Source of the DNA: CAZBKJ01 sp964492495
Lineage (GTDB): Bacteria; Patescibacteriota; Microgenomatia; UBA1400; UBA12028
Length of the DNA stretch: 64,000 nucleotides
NCBI GenBank assembly: GCA_964492495.1
Contig: CAZBKJ010000001.1
Coordinates: forward strand, 17,242 to 81,241
Direction: 5' to 3'
The translations under genes and the position numbers were made by a program. Under the pieces are notes generated by a model. That model saw only the letters and a program-made list of their open reading frames with translations. It did no database searches and had not been told where the DNA came from. Shown in pieces: positions 1 through 7,831 of the stretch (position 1 is its first letter; each line of letters starts with the position of its first letter).

Positions 1-1
1 G

Positions 2-1024
2 TTAAAACAGCAGGTAGCTTTGGCTGCCAATTATCCTTTTGCGACCATTGAACCAAACGTTGGAATTGCTCAAGTTCCAGACGCTAGGCTAGAAAAACTG
101 GCAGAGGTTGTCCATACAACGGTACTCAAACCCGCAACTGTTGAGTTTGTAGATATCGCGGGCTTGGTAAAGGGTGCTAGTACCGGTGAAGGCTTGGGAA
201 ATAAATTCCTCTCACATATCCGTGAAACTTCGGCAATTTGTCATGTATTGCGTGCGTTTAGCGACTCTGAAATCCTTCGTGAGGGGGCAGTTGGCCCGAA
301 AGAAGATTTGGAAATCATCCGAACGGAGCTTCAATTAGCTGATCTTGCGACACTTGAAAAACAACCGCAACCAAAAGGTGCAGTGACTCCAGAGGCCAAA
401 GAAAAATGGGACGTGATTGTGAAGTGTAAAGAAACAATCAACAGAGGAAAGATGGTAAACACCCTTGAGCTTACTCCCGAAGAAAAAGACATTGCCAAGG
501 AACTCAATCTTCTCACAGCCAAAGCAGAAATCTTTGCGATCAATGTGGATGAAGGGGAAATAGCAACAAGAGGCAAGGGGGAAGAGATCAGCAAGATAGC
601 ATCAGAGTTGGGCGAGAATCCGGATTCTATAGTGGTCATTAGTGCTCGAATTGAGAGTGAACTTTCATCACTGTCAGAAAACGATCAAAAAGAATACATG
701 AAGGAACTCGGAATAGAAAAAAGTGGATTGGAGCGCCTCGCTGAAACTGCATACAAGACACTGGGACTTCAAAGTTTCTTAACCGCTGGCGAACTAGAAG
801 TGCGAGCGTGGACGATCAAACAAGGAACTACTGCTCCACTCGCGGCTGGGGCAATTCACACTGATTTTATTAAGAAATTTATCAAAGCGAACATTGCAAC
901 CTACGACGATTTTATTTCATACAAAGGATGGAAGGCTCTCAAAGATGCCGGAAAAATGCGAATTGAGGGAAAAGACTACGTGATGCAGGAAGGTGATGTC
1001 GTGGAGTTTATGATTGGTGCATAG
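2..1024 (+). CDS. ychF: Redox/ribosome-associated ATPase YchF (Obg-like), 5' end cut off
   Basis: This is a P-loop ATPase of the OLA1/YchF branch of the Obg family, cytosolic and ribosome-associated. The reading frame is open from base 2, before any start codon, and enters at the conserved stretch ANYPFATIEPNVG, so the gene begins outside the window and the Walker A loop is missing. Visible are the G3-like motif VDIAGLVKGAS, the helical insert in the middle, and the C-terminal TGS domain ending DYVMQEGDVVEFMIGA, which is typical for YchF. Identification is firm. A small membrane-protein gene follows after nine bases. Confidence 0.95.
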   Translation, partial: LKQQVALAANYPFATIEPNVGIAQVPDARLEKLAEVVHTTVLKPATVEFVDIAGLVKGASTGEGLGNKFLSHIRETSAICHVLRAFSDSEILREGAVGPKEDLEIIRTELQLADLATLEKQPQPKGAVTPEAKEKWDVIVKCKETINRGKMVNTLELTPEEKDIAKELNLLTAKAEIFAINVDEGEIATRGKGEEISKIASELGENPDSIVVISARIESELSSLSENDQKEYMKELGIEKSGLERLAETAYKTLGLQSFLTAGELEVRAWTIKQGTTAPLAAGAIHTDFIKKFIKANIATYDDFISYKGWKALKDAGKMRIEGKDYVMQEGDVVEFMIGA

Positions 1025-1033
1025 ATAACTTTT

Positions 1034-1381
1034 ATGATTGAGAAAGTTGACGCTGCAAAAAAATCTATTTATTTTACGAATGTTGCACTCATAGTCGTAA
1101 ATCACTGGTTGGACTTAATTACTACTCAAGGGATGATAAAAGTTCACGGCTTACACGTAGAGGCAAATGAGATAGCAAAACACTATTTTCTGAACAACCC
1201 AGAGTTTTTATCACTATTAAAAGTTCTTGTGATACCAGCAATTATTGCAGTTCTATCCTATCTCATATATAAAAAGTATCCTCGTATTAGAGAAGCGTAC
1301 ATAACTGGCATGCGTATCGCAAATGTCTGTTTGGTTTGTGTCGTTTTTACAAATGCATTTGTGATTACTTATAGAGGGTAG
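1034..1381 (+). CDS. Small integral membrane protein, DUF5658-like
   Basis: This 115-residue protein has about three hydrophobic segments (roughly residues 13-30, 60-78 and 92-110). The first segment holds an Asp followed by TT (DLITTQG) and is followed by a Glu-Ala-Asn motif (VEANEIA). This pattern, D..TT then G..EAN, is what I recall for DUF5658-type membrane proteins of unknown function. It starts nine bases after ychF on the same strand and may be cotranscribed, although no clear ribosome binding site is visible. The family assignment is by memory of the motif, so moderate confidence only; no enzymatic role can be proposed. Confidence 0.6.
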   Translation: MIEKVDAAKKSIYFTNVALIVVNHWLDLITTQGMIKVHGLHVEANEIAKHYFLNNPEFLSLLKVLVIPAIIAVLSYLIYKKYPRIREAYITGMRIANVCLVCVVFTNAFVITYRG

Positions 1382-1396
1382 TATCAAAACATACAT

Positions 1397-2347
1397 ATGG
1401 AAGTAATCAATCAAGAAATAGAGGGAATTGCTTTTTCCAGTGATGATTTCTTAGGTATTTTTCAACCCCATTCGCTTCGATTGCTTGATAAAGTTGCTTT
1501 AACAAAAACGTCAGGTATTGTTTCGAACTATGTTACAAAACGTGGAGGTAAAATTGCATTTTGTTTTGAAAATGCAGCTCAATTTACACCTCGTTTTGCA
1601 AAAATGCGAGACGACTTTAATAAGAATCCGGATAATAGTAAAAATTATAGAGATAGGGAAACTTTTCTTGGTCATTTAAGCGTCTTATCTAGAAGTGATG
1701 ATCAAATCGGACATATAAAATTCATAACTGAACTATTTTTACAAACTTTTGATCTTTTGGGAAAAAATCCCAAGAAGGTCTCTGCTTTTTCTGAAAAGAA
1801 TCCAGTTATGGCTGTTTCTTCAGAAAAAACACGTGAGTTTTTTTTATCCCTTAGCACCACACATATAACCAATGAAGAAAAATATACGTCATCACTAGAG
1901 TTCTTATGTGAAATGGTTACCAGAGAGATTGTTATTTCAAGACAAATTCTTGATGCAAGGAGAAATAATACGTCTGTTATTGTTTTTAGAGGAACAGCTC
2001 ACGTTGGATTGATTCCAGCATTAGCTACACTTTCTCATATGCAGTATCCTAGTTTTGATTTTGAAAAGACCTACTCTGTACCGATGGGAGATAATAAACG
2101 ACCTTTTGTTTCAGTACTATGGAATCTTCAATTCTGGAAAGATATTTTTGATGAATATGATGTAACTTTAGCTTCACTTCGCAATGAAAAAAATATCAAA
2201 AAAATAATAGAGACTTTTGAGCTTTTTATGAAAAGGAGCCAATGGGGGGATTTTATTTTATCTTCAATTGAAGATACAAGGCTTCTAGATGTCAAATCAA
2301 TCATTGAACTATCACAAACGTTGCCTGTTCATGGAAAGAGAACATAA
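1397..2347 (+). CDS. Hypothetical protein, 316 aa
   Basis: I do not recognise this protein. It has no signal peptide or membrane segment and looks like a soluble alpha/beta protein. The only suggestive feature is a hydrophobic strand ending in Gly-Thr-Ala-His (VIVFRGTAHVG, about residue 197), faintly like the strand-loop of TraB/ChaN-type proteins; this is too weak for a call. Codons are AT-rich compared with ychF. It lies 15 bases after the small membrane protein, and its last 19 bases overlap the end of the convergent nadE gene. Confidence 0.6.
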   Translation: MEVINQEIEGIAFSSDDFLGIFQPHSLRLLDKVALTKTSGIVSNYVTKRGGKIAFCFENAAQFTPRFAKMRDDFNKNPDNSKNYRDRETFLGHLSVLSRSDDQIGHIKFITELFLQTFDLLGKNPKKVSAFSEKNPVMAVSSEKTREFFLSLSTTHITNEEKYTSSLEFLCEMVTREIVISRQILDARRNNTSVIVFRGTAHVGLIPALATLSHMQYPSFDFEKTYSVPMGDNKRPFVSVLWNLQFWKDIFDEYDVTLASLRNEKNIKKIIETFELFMKRSQWGDFILSSIEDTRLLDVKSIIELSQTLPVHGKRT

Positions 2348-3114
2348 GGAACTTGCAGTTTGAATGCCTGTGACTCCATGGTTTTTTTTACTTTTTTCAA
2401 TAGTTTCGGATCGATGCTCTCACTACTTTCTTGTAAAAGAATCGATAGTGCTTTATCCGCATCTTCATAGCTAAATCCCATCTCTTGTTCATCCGTTTGG
2501 TTGTCCCACAAGCCCGCACTTGGAGCTTTGCTGACAAAAACCTCAGGAAGATTCAAAAATGATGCAAGTTGTCGTACTTGGGTTTTATACAAATGACAGA
2601 TCGGCTCGATATCGCTTGCGCTATCACCAAATCGAGTGAAGTATCCTAAGTAGTGTTCTGACTTGTTTTCAGTTCCACAAACGAGCGCATCAAGCTCCTT
2701 TGCTGTATCAAAAACGACAATCATTCGGGTACGCGCCATGATATTACCAATACGAATTTTTTCGATGCTGGACCCCGGATAAGGCTCCTCATCGCTGCTT
2801 GTACCGGGATGACAAAGCGTATCAGAAAAGACATCTACCATCCGTTTAATATCAATTGTTCTCCAGTTTTTCTCTGGAATATTGTTCCACTTGGCAATCA
2901 ACATGCTATCTTCTACAGATTGATCTCCATACGGCAAAAAGAGAGGAAAAACAAATTCTTTTCCGATGGCTTTCGTAAGAAGGGTGAGTGAAAGTGCAGA
3001 GTCAATTCCTCCAGAAACGGCAATCACTGCGTTCTTTTTTCCTTGGGTTTGAAAGGTTTTTTGTAAAAATGAGCGAATTTTTTCAATTTCTTCCTCAGGG
3101 TTGCTTTGGTTCAT
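2329..3114 (-). CDS. nadE: Ammonia-dependent NAD+ synthetase
   Basis: The enzyme converts nicotinic acid adenine dinucleotide to NAD+ using ATP and ammonia, the last step of NAD synthesis. The adenine-nucleotide-hydrolase PP-loop SGGIDS lies near residues 34-39, with downstream NadE motifs GTENKSE and a YK(T)QVR-like segment (HLYKTQVRQLA). There is no glutaminase domain, so it is the short ammonia-dependent form at 261 residues. I chose the ATG at 3112-3114; the frame extends to a TTG at 3150 but those extra codons do not look like NadE. It is divergent from nadD 48 bases away, so two NAD-pathway enzymes share one intergenic region. Confidence 0.93.
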   Translation of the reverse strand: MNQSNPEEEIEKIRSFLQKTFQTQGKKNAVIAVSGGIDSALSLTLLTKAIGKEFVFPLFLPYGDQSVEDSMLIAKWNNIPEKNWRTIDIKRMVDVFSDTLCHPGTSSDEEPYPGSSIEKIRIGNIMARTRMIVVFDTAKELDALVCGTENKSEHYLGYFTRFGDSASDIEPICHLYKTQVRQLASFLNLPEVFVSKAPSAGLWDNQTDEQEMGFSYEDADKALSILLQESSESIDPKLLKKVKKTMESQAFKLQVPYVLFP

Positions 3115-3145
3115 ACGTCTTTCATTGGTAGTATTGGCATGAGAG

Positions 3146-3151
3146 TACAAT
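3146..3151 (+). promoter_or_regulatory. Candidate -10 box for nadD
   Basis: TACAAT ends 10 bases before the nadD ATG at 3162. The predicted transcription start would leave almost no 5' leader, in line with other genes in this window. No convincing -35 box is visible. Confidence 0.4.
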
Positions 3152-3161
3152 TCAATCTATC

Positions 3162-3809
3162 ATGATGTCAACGCCTGATCCCTTTTCACTCCCTGCACTC
3201 GACATACTATGCTTTTTTGGCACGTTTAATCCACCGCACCTGGGTCATACGCAGGCACTACAATCGGCTCTCCGTGCTCTTCCTGATCTCGAAAAAATAC
3301 TTGTTATTCCTCCAGCTTTTCATGTCTGGGGAAAGAAACCGGTTTCTTTTGATCATCGGATACAGATGGCACGGCTTGCGTTTGAAAAACTGGATTCTCG
3401 AGTGGAGGTGAATGATATAGAAAAAACCAACAATCTCTCAGGCTACACCGTAGAGACACTTTCACTGCTTCAAAAAGACTATAGAGGAAAGAAGATAGGT
3501 ATTCTTTTAGGATCTGATAGTATGGAAACGTTTGATACTTGGAAGGAGTTTGATGGAATACTCAAGGTTGCCTCGATTTTTGTCGCTCCACGAGGAAAAA
3601 AGAAGCAACATGAGGTTATCTCCATTTTGCCTGAAAAACTTGTTTTGTATCTGGGAAGACGAATTTTTTTCTTGCCTGATCAGATAGAGAACAAGGCACT
3701 CTTTACCTCTTCTACTGCTGTTCGCTTGGAGATTCCCACCCATGGGGTCGTTGAGCTCGATCCAGAAGTCCTCTCGTATATTACAACCCATCATCTCTAT
3801 ACAGAATAA
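3162..3809 (+). CDS. nadD: Nicotinate-nucleotide adenylyltransferase
   Basis: NadD transfers AMP from ATP to nicotinate mononucleotide, giving the substrate of NadE, whose gene lies divergently beside it. The nucleotidyltransferase signature GTFNPPHLGH is at residues 20-29 and the second conserved block SSTAVR, equivalent to the ISxTxxR motif, is near residue 185. A GSDSMETF stretch near 124 matches the substrate-binding loop. Length (215 residues) is normal. Two adjacent ATG codons (3162 and 3165) are possible starts. Confident at family level; relaxed specificity for NMN cannot be excluded from sequence. Confidence 0.92.
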   Translation: MMSTPDPFSLPALDILCFFGTFNPPHLGHTQALQSALRALPDLEKILVIPPAFHVWGKKPVSFDHRIQMARLAFEKLDSRVEVNDIEKTNNLSGYTVETLSLLQKDYRGKKIGILLGSDSMETFDTWKEFDGILKVASIFVAPRGKKKQHEVISILPEKLVLYLGRRIFFLPDQIENKALFTSSTAVRLEIPTHGVVELDPEVLSYITTHHLYTE

Positions 3810-3821
3810 TTTCCCCTGATC

Positions 3822-3830
3822 TGGTATAAT
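3822..3830 (+). promoter_or_regulatory. Extended -10 promoter of the rpsF-ssb-rpsR operon
   Basis: TGGTATAAT is a perfect extended -10 element (TGn plus TATAAT at 3825-3830). It lies just after the nadD stop codon and about 90 bases before rpsF. Transcription would start near 3837, exactly at the base of the folded leader described next. No good -35 is needed with this element. Confidence 0.8.
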
Positions 3831-3837
3831 AGTCCAT

Positions 3838-3905
3838 TCAAGCCTCCCGGGAAAGCTCGGGATCCAATACCTTTTGGCTTGAGAGATGTCCCATACGTGG
3901 GTACA
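3838..3905 (+). promoter_or_regulatory. Structured 5' leader of rpsF, candidate S6:S18 autoregulatory RNA
   Basis: The leader between the -10 box and rpsF folds into two parts. The outer stem pairs TCAAGCC (3838-3844) with GGCTTGA (3876-3882) and encloses an inner stem TCCCG (3845-3849) with CGGGA (3858-3862). A second hairpin pairs CCCA (3890-3893) with TGGG (3898-3901) around a TACG loop, extended by TGT/ACA. The rpsF ribosome binding site follows at once. S6:S18 complexes are known to bind leaders of their own operons in many bacteria, and this operon encodes both proteins. The regulatory role is inferred from position and structure. Confidence 0.6.
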
Positions 3906-3921
3906 AGAAAGGAGTTGACCT

Positions 3922-4269
3922 ATGGTCAAACAATACGAATTGATGGTTCTGCTTCCTGCAGGATTTAGCGCTGAACAAATGAAGACATTTGTTGACAGCA
4001 TCTCCAAATTGATAGCAAAAAATGAAGGAAAAGTCCTTTCCAATGAATCATTGGGAAAGCGATCCTTGGCTTATCAGATCAAAAAGCAAACTGAGGCTTT
4101 TTTCGTGCTTTTTACTCTGGAACTTGATACTGCAGTGGTTCAAGCTTTCGAGCGTGAAGTACGTTTGATGGAAGATGTATTACGTTGTCTTTTGTTGATC
4201 ATTGAACCAAAAAAAGCAAATTCAAAGAAGAAAAGATCTGTTACGATAGAAGAAGAGAAGCAAGTATAA
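3922..4269 (+). CDS. rpsF: 30S ribosomal protein bS6
   Basis: This is the small-subunit protein that binds 16S rRNA helix 22/23 together with bS18. The start MVKQYELMVLL and the core segment SLGKRSLAYQIKKQ with the following hydrophobic strand are characteristic of bS6. The 115-residue length is typical, with a lysine-rich tail. A strong AAAGGAG lies seven bases before the ATG. It is first in the classical rpsF-ssb-rpsR order, with ssb starting 13 bases downstream, and is probably controlled through the folded leader at 3838-3905. Confidence 0.95.
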   Translation: MVKQYELMVLLPAGFSAEQMKTFVDSISKLIAKNEGKVLSNESLGKRSLAYQIKKQTEAFFVLFTLELDTAVVQAFEREVRLMEDVLRCLLLIIEPKKANSKKKRSVTIEEEKQV

Positions 4270-4282
4270 AGAGGGAGGCATC

Positions 4283-4762
4283 ATGTCAGCACGTTCACTA
4301 AATTTGGTACAGTTAATCGGAAATCTTACAAGAGACCCAGAACTTCGTTTTATTCCAAACGGCACTGCTGTGTGTACAATCGGACTCGCAACGAACCGAA
4401 GTTGGAATACACAAGACGGTGGAGGTCAGCGACAAGAAGAAACAACATATCACCGTATCGTGGTATGGGGGAAGTTAGCTGAAATTTGTGGACAGATGCT
4501 CAAAAAAGGAAGTAAAGCCTATGTGCAAGGCAGACTTCAAAATCGCAAATGGACAACCAAAGAAGGACAGGAACGCGAAACTGTAGAAATCGTTGCTGAT
4601 CAAGTCATTGTGCTCAGTCCTTCCAACCGTTCAGATGCACCATCAGGTTCTGGTTCTTCAGACTATTCGTACCCTGACGAACCAAACACAGTACAAAATG
4701 ACGCGACCCCATCTGCACCAATTATCAATGCAGATGATGTAAGTGAAGATATACCATTTTAA
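4283..4762 (+). CDS. ssb: Single-stranded DNA-binding protein
   Basis: SSB coats single-stranded DNA in replication and repair. The N-terminal OB fold (residues 1 to about 110) has the standard entry LVQLIGNLTRDPELRF and the segment YVQGRLQNRKW. A Ser/Pro/Asp-rich linker then leads to the acidic tail DDVSEDIPF, the canonical protein-interaction tip. A GAGGGAGG ribosome binding site precedes the ATG. Its place between rpsF and rpsR is the usual bacterial arrangement. Confidence 0.96.
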   Translation: MSARSLNLVQLIGNLTRDPELRFIPNGTAVCTIGLATNRSWNTQDGGGQRQEETTYHRIVVWGKLAEICGQMLKKGSKAYVQGRLQNRKWTTKEGQERETVEIVADQVIVLSPSNRSDAPSGSGSSDYSYPDEPNTVQNDATPSAPIINADDVSEDIPF

Positions 4763-4777
4763 TTAGAGAAAGCACTT

Positions 4778-5014
4778 ATGCAAAAAAAACCAACAAAACG
4801 ACCAATCCTGATTGGAAGAGCAATCGCTCGAAAAGGTGAAGAGTTTGATTTCGACTATAAAGATGTCGCCACACTCGCTCGCTTTATCAGTGAATCAGGA
4901 ATCATAATCCCAAGAGAGCGAACTGGGCTTGCAAACAAGCAACAGAGAGCACTTGCTCGTGAGATTAAAAGAGCACGATTTCTCGGGATGTTACCATTTG
5001 TCACAACACTCTAA
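4778..5014 (+). CDS. rpsR: 30S ribosomal protein bS18
   Basis: This small-subunit protein pairs with bS6 on the 30S platform. The diagnostic C-terminal half is present: the segment around [20 protein letters not shown] and then [12 protein letters not shown]. The 78-residue length is normal. The gene follows ssb by 15 bases and closes the operon. Its ribosome binding site is weak (GAGAAAG). Confidence 0.95.
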   Translation: MQKKPTKRPILIGRAIARKGEEFDFDYKDVATLARFISESGIIIPRERTGLANKQQRALAREIKRARFLGMLPFVTTL

Positions 5015-5081
5015 AGCGTTTGTCGTACAGAGATGCTTGTGACTAGGATCTTGTATCGTAGGTGTGATACACTTCTGTCTC

Positions 5082-6347
5082 ATGTCAAAAGGTCTTATCT
5101 TTTTACGATCAGTTGTCGTTGTAACCCTCCTCATAATGCTTGGTGGAGTGATTGGCTATAAGCTTGGAAGTGGTGGGCGTGTTCCACTATTTTCCAAAGC
5201 TTTTGCTGTCCTTCCATCAACCAAAATTATTAATACACAGGTTCCTCAAGAATATAAAAATGTCGACTTCACAGAATTTTGGGAAGTCTGGAAACGACTC
5301 GAACAGCAGTACCAAGATCCAAGTAAACTTGACGCACGCAAAATGGTCGACGGTGCAATTTCCGGAATGACTTCCTCCCTAGGAGATCCCTACACAATTT
5401 ACCTTCCTAAAGAAGATCAAAAACGCTCCTCTGATGACTTGAACGGAAGTTTTGAAGGAGTTGGAATTCAGCTTGGATACAAAAACCAAATTTTAGCAGT
5501 GATCGCTCCATTAAAAGGTTTGCCTGCAGAGCGTGAAGGAATACTTGCTGGAGATTACATTGTCAAAATCAAAGATGAGGAAAAAGGAATTGATAAAGAA
5601 ACAGCAGGACTTTCACTGCCAGAAGCGGTATCGATGATACGTGGACCAAAAGGGAGTCCGGTGACACTGACTTTTGTTCGTGACGGTGGGGAACCATTTG
5701 AAAAAACACTCGCACGAGAAACAATCGTGGTTCCTTCAGTTGAGTTACAGTTTATCGAAAAAGATGGAAAGAAAGTCGCTCACTTAAAGCTCTCACAATT
5801 TGGTGGTCGTACTGATGAAGAGTGGAAGAAGGCAGTCGATGAAATTCTCGCTGCCAAAGATACATCTGGAATCATCCTGGATCTTCGAAATAATCCAGGA
5901 GGGTACCTCAGTGAAGCGGTCAATATCTCAAGTGAATTTATCAAAGATGGAATAGTAGTCACGCAAGAAGGTCGTGTCGAAAAGATTCCGTACTATGCAA
6001 CAGGCAAGGGAAGACTTACCACAACTCCAGTAGTTGTCCTTATCAACAAAGGTAGTGCAAGTGCGTCGGAAATTGTTGCTGGAGCCCTTCGCGATCGAAG
6101 AAGCGCGACTCTCGTTGGAGAGAACAGCTTTGGAAAAGGCACTGTACAAGATGCACAAGAGCTTTCTGGAGGATCAGGAGTGCATATTACTGTTGCTCGC
6201 TGGCTTATCCCAAGTGGAGACTGGATTCATGATAAAGGTCTAAAACCAACCGTCGAGGTAAAAGTGACAAGTGAAGAAGCTCTCAAAAATCTTGAAGAGA
6301 AAAAAGATCCACAGCTTGATAAAGCAATTGAAGAGATACTACAATAA
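5082..6347 (+). CDS. ctpA: C-terminal processing protease, S41 family, membrane-anchored
   Basis: This predicted envelope serine protease cleaves proteins near their C-termini. From the chosen ATG at 5082 it has an N-terminal membrane segment (about residues 5-26), a PDZ domain (about 115-200, with the loop GVGIQLGY) and the S41 catalytic core. The Ser/Lys dyad is visible: GSASASE holds the nucleophile and FGKGTVQ the general-base Lys. The substrate strand motif DLRNNPGG is also present. A GTG six codons upstream (5064) is the alternative start. TGTGATACA at 5063-5071 may be the promoter -10, leaving a very short leader. HtrA follows directly. Confidence 0.93.
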   Translation: MSKGLIFLRSVVVVTLLIMLGGVIGYKLGSGGRVPLFSKAFAVLPSTKIINTQVPQEYKNVDFTEFWEVWKRLEQQYQDPSKLDARKMVDGAISGMTSSLGDPYTIYLPKEDQKRSSDDLNGSFEGVGIQLGYKNQILAVIAPLKGLPAEREGILAGDYIVKIKDEEKGIDKETAGLSLPEAVSMIRGPKGSPVTLTFVRDGGEPFEKTLARETIVVPSVELQFIEKDGKKVAHLKLSQFGGRTDEEWKKAVDEILAAKDTSGIILDLRNNPGGYLSEAVNISSEFIKDGIVVTQEGRVEKIPYYATGKGRLTTTPVVVLINKGSASASEIVAGALRDRRSATLVGENSFGKGTVQDAQELSGGSGVHITVARWLIPSGDWIHDKGLKPTVEVKVTSEEALKNLEEKKDPQLDKAIEEILQ

Positions 6348-6410
6348 ATCGTTTTGTTTTTTCAGCTTGTTCTCAGAATGCGGGACTATATATACTTTGA
6401 TATATCTTCT

Positions 6411-7598
6411 ATGCAACCTGTAAAAAATCTTACCATCGCTGTTCTTTTCTTTGTCTTGCTCGTCATATCCGCTCTAGGCGGAGCATTGGCCGACAGACTT
6501 TTTGTGTTCAAACCGCTTGATAGTATTACCAAAAAAATTTCCGGAACGAGTGTCTCAAGTAACGAACCTCTTACTCGCTCAATCGTGCATGAACAGTCAG
6601 ATGTGATTGATGTCACAGAGAAAGTGTCAGCTGGTGTAGTCACTGTCTCAATTACCAGAGAGCAAAGAATCCGGCAACGATCGCCACTTTTGGATATGGA
6701 TCCATTTGGGATATTTGGATTACCACAACAGGAAGAATCAGGACAAACCCGAGAGATAAATCAAGATATTGGGAGTGGATTTGTCGTCAATGCATCCGGA
6801 CTTATTGTGACGAATAAACACGTCGTGTCCGATACAACTGCCAAATACCATATTATTACGAAAGAAGGAAAAGAATATGATGTGCAAAAAGTGTATCGAG
6901 ATCCGGTCAACGATTTGGCAATTCTCCAAGTAGAAGCATCACTGCAGTCCATGGATTTAGGGAACTCTGATGACCTAAAAGTAGGACAGTTTGTCATCGC
7001 AATCGGTACTGCCCTTGGAGAGTTTCGACACACAGTAACAACTGGAGTGATCTCAGGTCTTGGTCGCGGAATCACCGCAGGAGATGGATTTTCATTTGCA
7101 GAGCGACTGGATAATGTCATCCAAACAGATGCAGCGATTAACCCAGGAAATTCAGGAGGGCCACTCCTCAATTCCTCTGGTCAAGTGATCGGTGTCAACG
7201 TGGCAGTGGCACAGGGAGCAAACGGAATTGGCTTTGCTCTTCCAATCAATGTGGTGAAGGATTCTATCAAAAACTTTGAAGCTACAGGAAAATTCTCTCG
7301 ACCGTTCCTTGGAGTCCAGTATCGAATTATTCCAAAACGAACTGCTCTACTCAATGACATGCCGGCCGGGGCTGTCATCATCGAAGTTGTGGAAGGTGCG
7401 AGTGCTGACAAGGCAGGACTTGAACCAGGTGATGTCATTACAAAATTTGATGGTGTTGATCTCACAAGTGATTCAAACGAGAATGCACTCTCAAAAGAGA
7501 TCTCAACACACAAGGTTGGCGACAAGGTGGAGGTGGAATACATCCGCGATGGAGAGAGAAAAACGACAACTGTTACGTTGGAGGAGAGTGGAGAGTAA
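6411..7598 (+). CDS. HtrA/DegP-type serine protease, membrane-anchored
   Basis: A trypsin-like envelope protease that degrades misfolded proteins. The catalytic triad is intact: His in VTNKHVVSD, Asp in VNDLAIL and Ser in NPGNSGGPLLN. A single C-terminal PDZ domain follows (about residues 285-390, with the DVITKFDG motif). The N-terminus from the ATG at 6411 has one membrane helix (about residues 6-26), so the protease faces outside. Codons upstream to 6354 are open but only from a TTG, and the run around TATATACT (6388-6396) looks like a promoter. It is adjacent to and codirectional with the S41 protease, an envelope quality-control pair. Confidence 0.93.
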   Translation: MQPVKNLTIAVLFFVLLVISALGGALADRLFVFKPLDSITKKISGTSVSSNEPLTRSIVHEQSDVIDVTEKVSAGVVTVSITREQRIRQRSPLLDMDPFGIFGLPQQEESGQTREINQDIGSGFVVNASGLIVTNKHVVSDTTAKYHIITKEGKEYDVQKVYRDPVNDLAILQVEASLQSMDLGNSDDLKVGQFVIAIGTALGEFRHTVTTGVISGLGRGITAGDGFSFAERLDNVIQTDAAINPGNSGGPLLNSSGQVIGVNVAVAQGANGIGFALPINVVKDSIKNFEATGKFSRPFLGVQYRIIPKRTALLNDMPAGAVIIEVVEGASADKAGLEPGDVITKFDGVDLTSDSNENALSKEISTHKVGDKVEVEYIRDGERKTTTVTLEESGE

Positions 7599-7621
7599 AG
7601 GCAAGGTTCAAGGTTTCAGAG

Positions 7622-7661
7622 CTTCTCGACTGCGGCTAGCTGGGCTAGCCTGCGCTCGAAG
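7622..7661. repeat. Nested palindromic intergenic repeat, copy 1
   Basis: The sequence starts CTTCTCGACTGCG and ends CGCTCGAAG, forming an outer inverted repeat. Inside is a perfect inner palindrome with GGCTAGC and GCTAGCC arms around TGG. Two related copies lie near 24.3 kb, one with and one without the inner palindrome. The flanks (to about 7760) also carry AAGGTATCAGAGGT, shared with the 24.2 kb repeat tract. No credible gene is present between 7599 and 7831. Confidence 0.8.
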
Positions 7662-7783
7662 AATAAAAACTATATTTCGGTGGACAGGTAGTTTACAGAA
7701 CGACAGCGGGGACAAGGTATCAGAGGTAGGGTACAACGGACTAGGAACGAGTTACGAGTAATTTGATACAAGAAGATAGCTGG

Positions 7784-7803
7784 ATTCCCATATTCATGGG
7801 AAT
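7784..7803. repeat. Perfect inverted repeat ATTCCC-N8-GGGAAT
   Basis: ATTCCCAT and ATGGGAAT form a perfect 8-bp inverted repeat around ATTC, preceded by GCTGG and followed by GACTG. The form ATTCCC-N8-GGGAAT is the pattern of the short dRS3 repeats known from Neisseria. Similar TGGATTCCC...GGGAATGAC repeats occur in many bacterial genomes. It sits just upstream of the promoter at 7820. Confidence 0.75.
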
Positions 7804-7819
7804 GACTGTGATACAAGTG

Positions 7820-7825
7820 TATACT
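7820..7825 (+). promoter_or_regulatory. -10 box of a predicted leaderless transcript
   Basis: TATACT, with TG immediately before it, ends six bases before the ATG at 7832. Transcription would start on or next to the A of the start codon, and there is no room for a ribosome binding site. Confidence 0.6.
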
Positions 7826-7831
7826 TCATTT

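Noticed and set aside
7276..7761. 161-codon open frame overlapping the htrA 3' end
   Set aside because: It lies in another frame of htrA, then runs into palindromic repeats; composition is not protein-like and no start signal is present.
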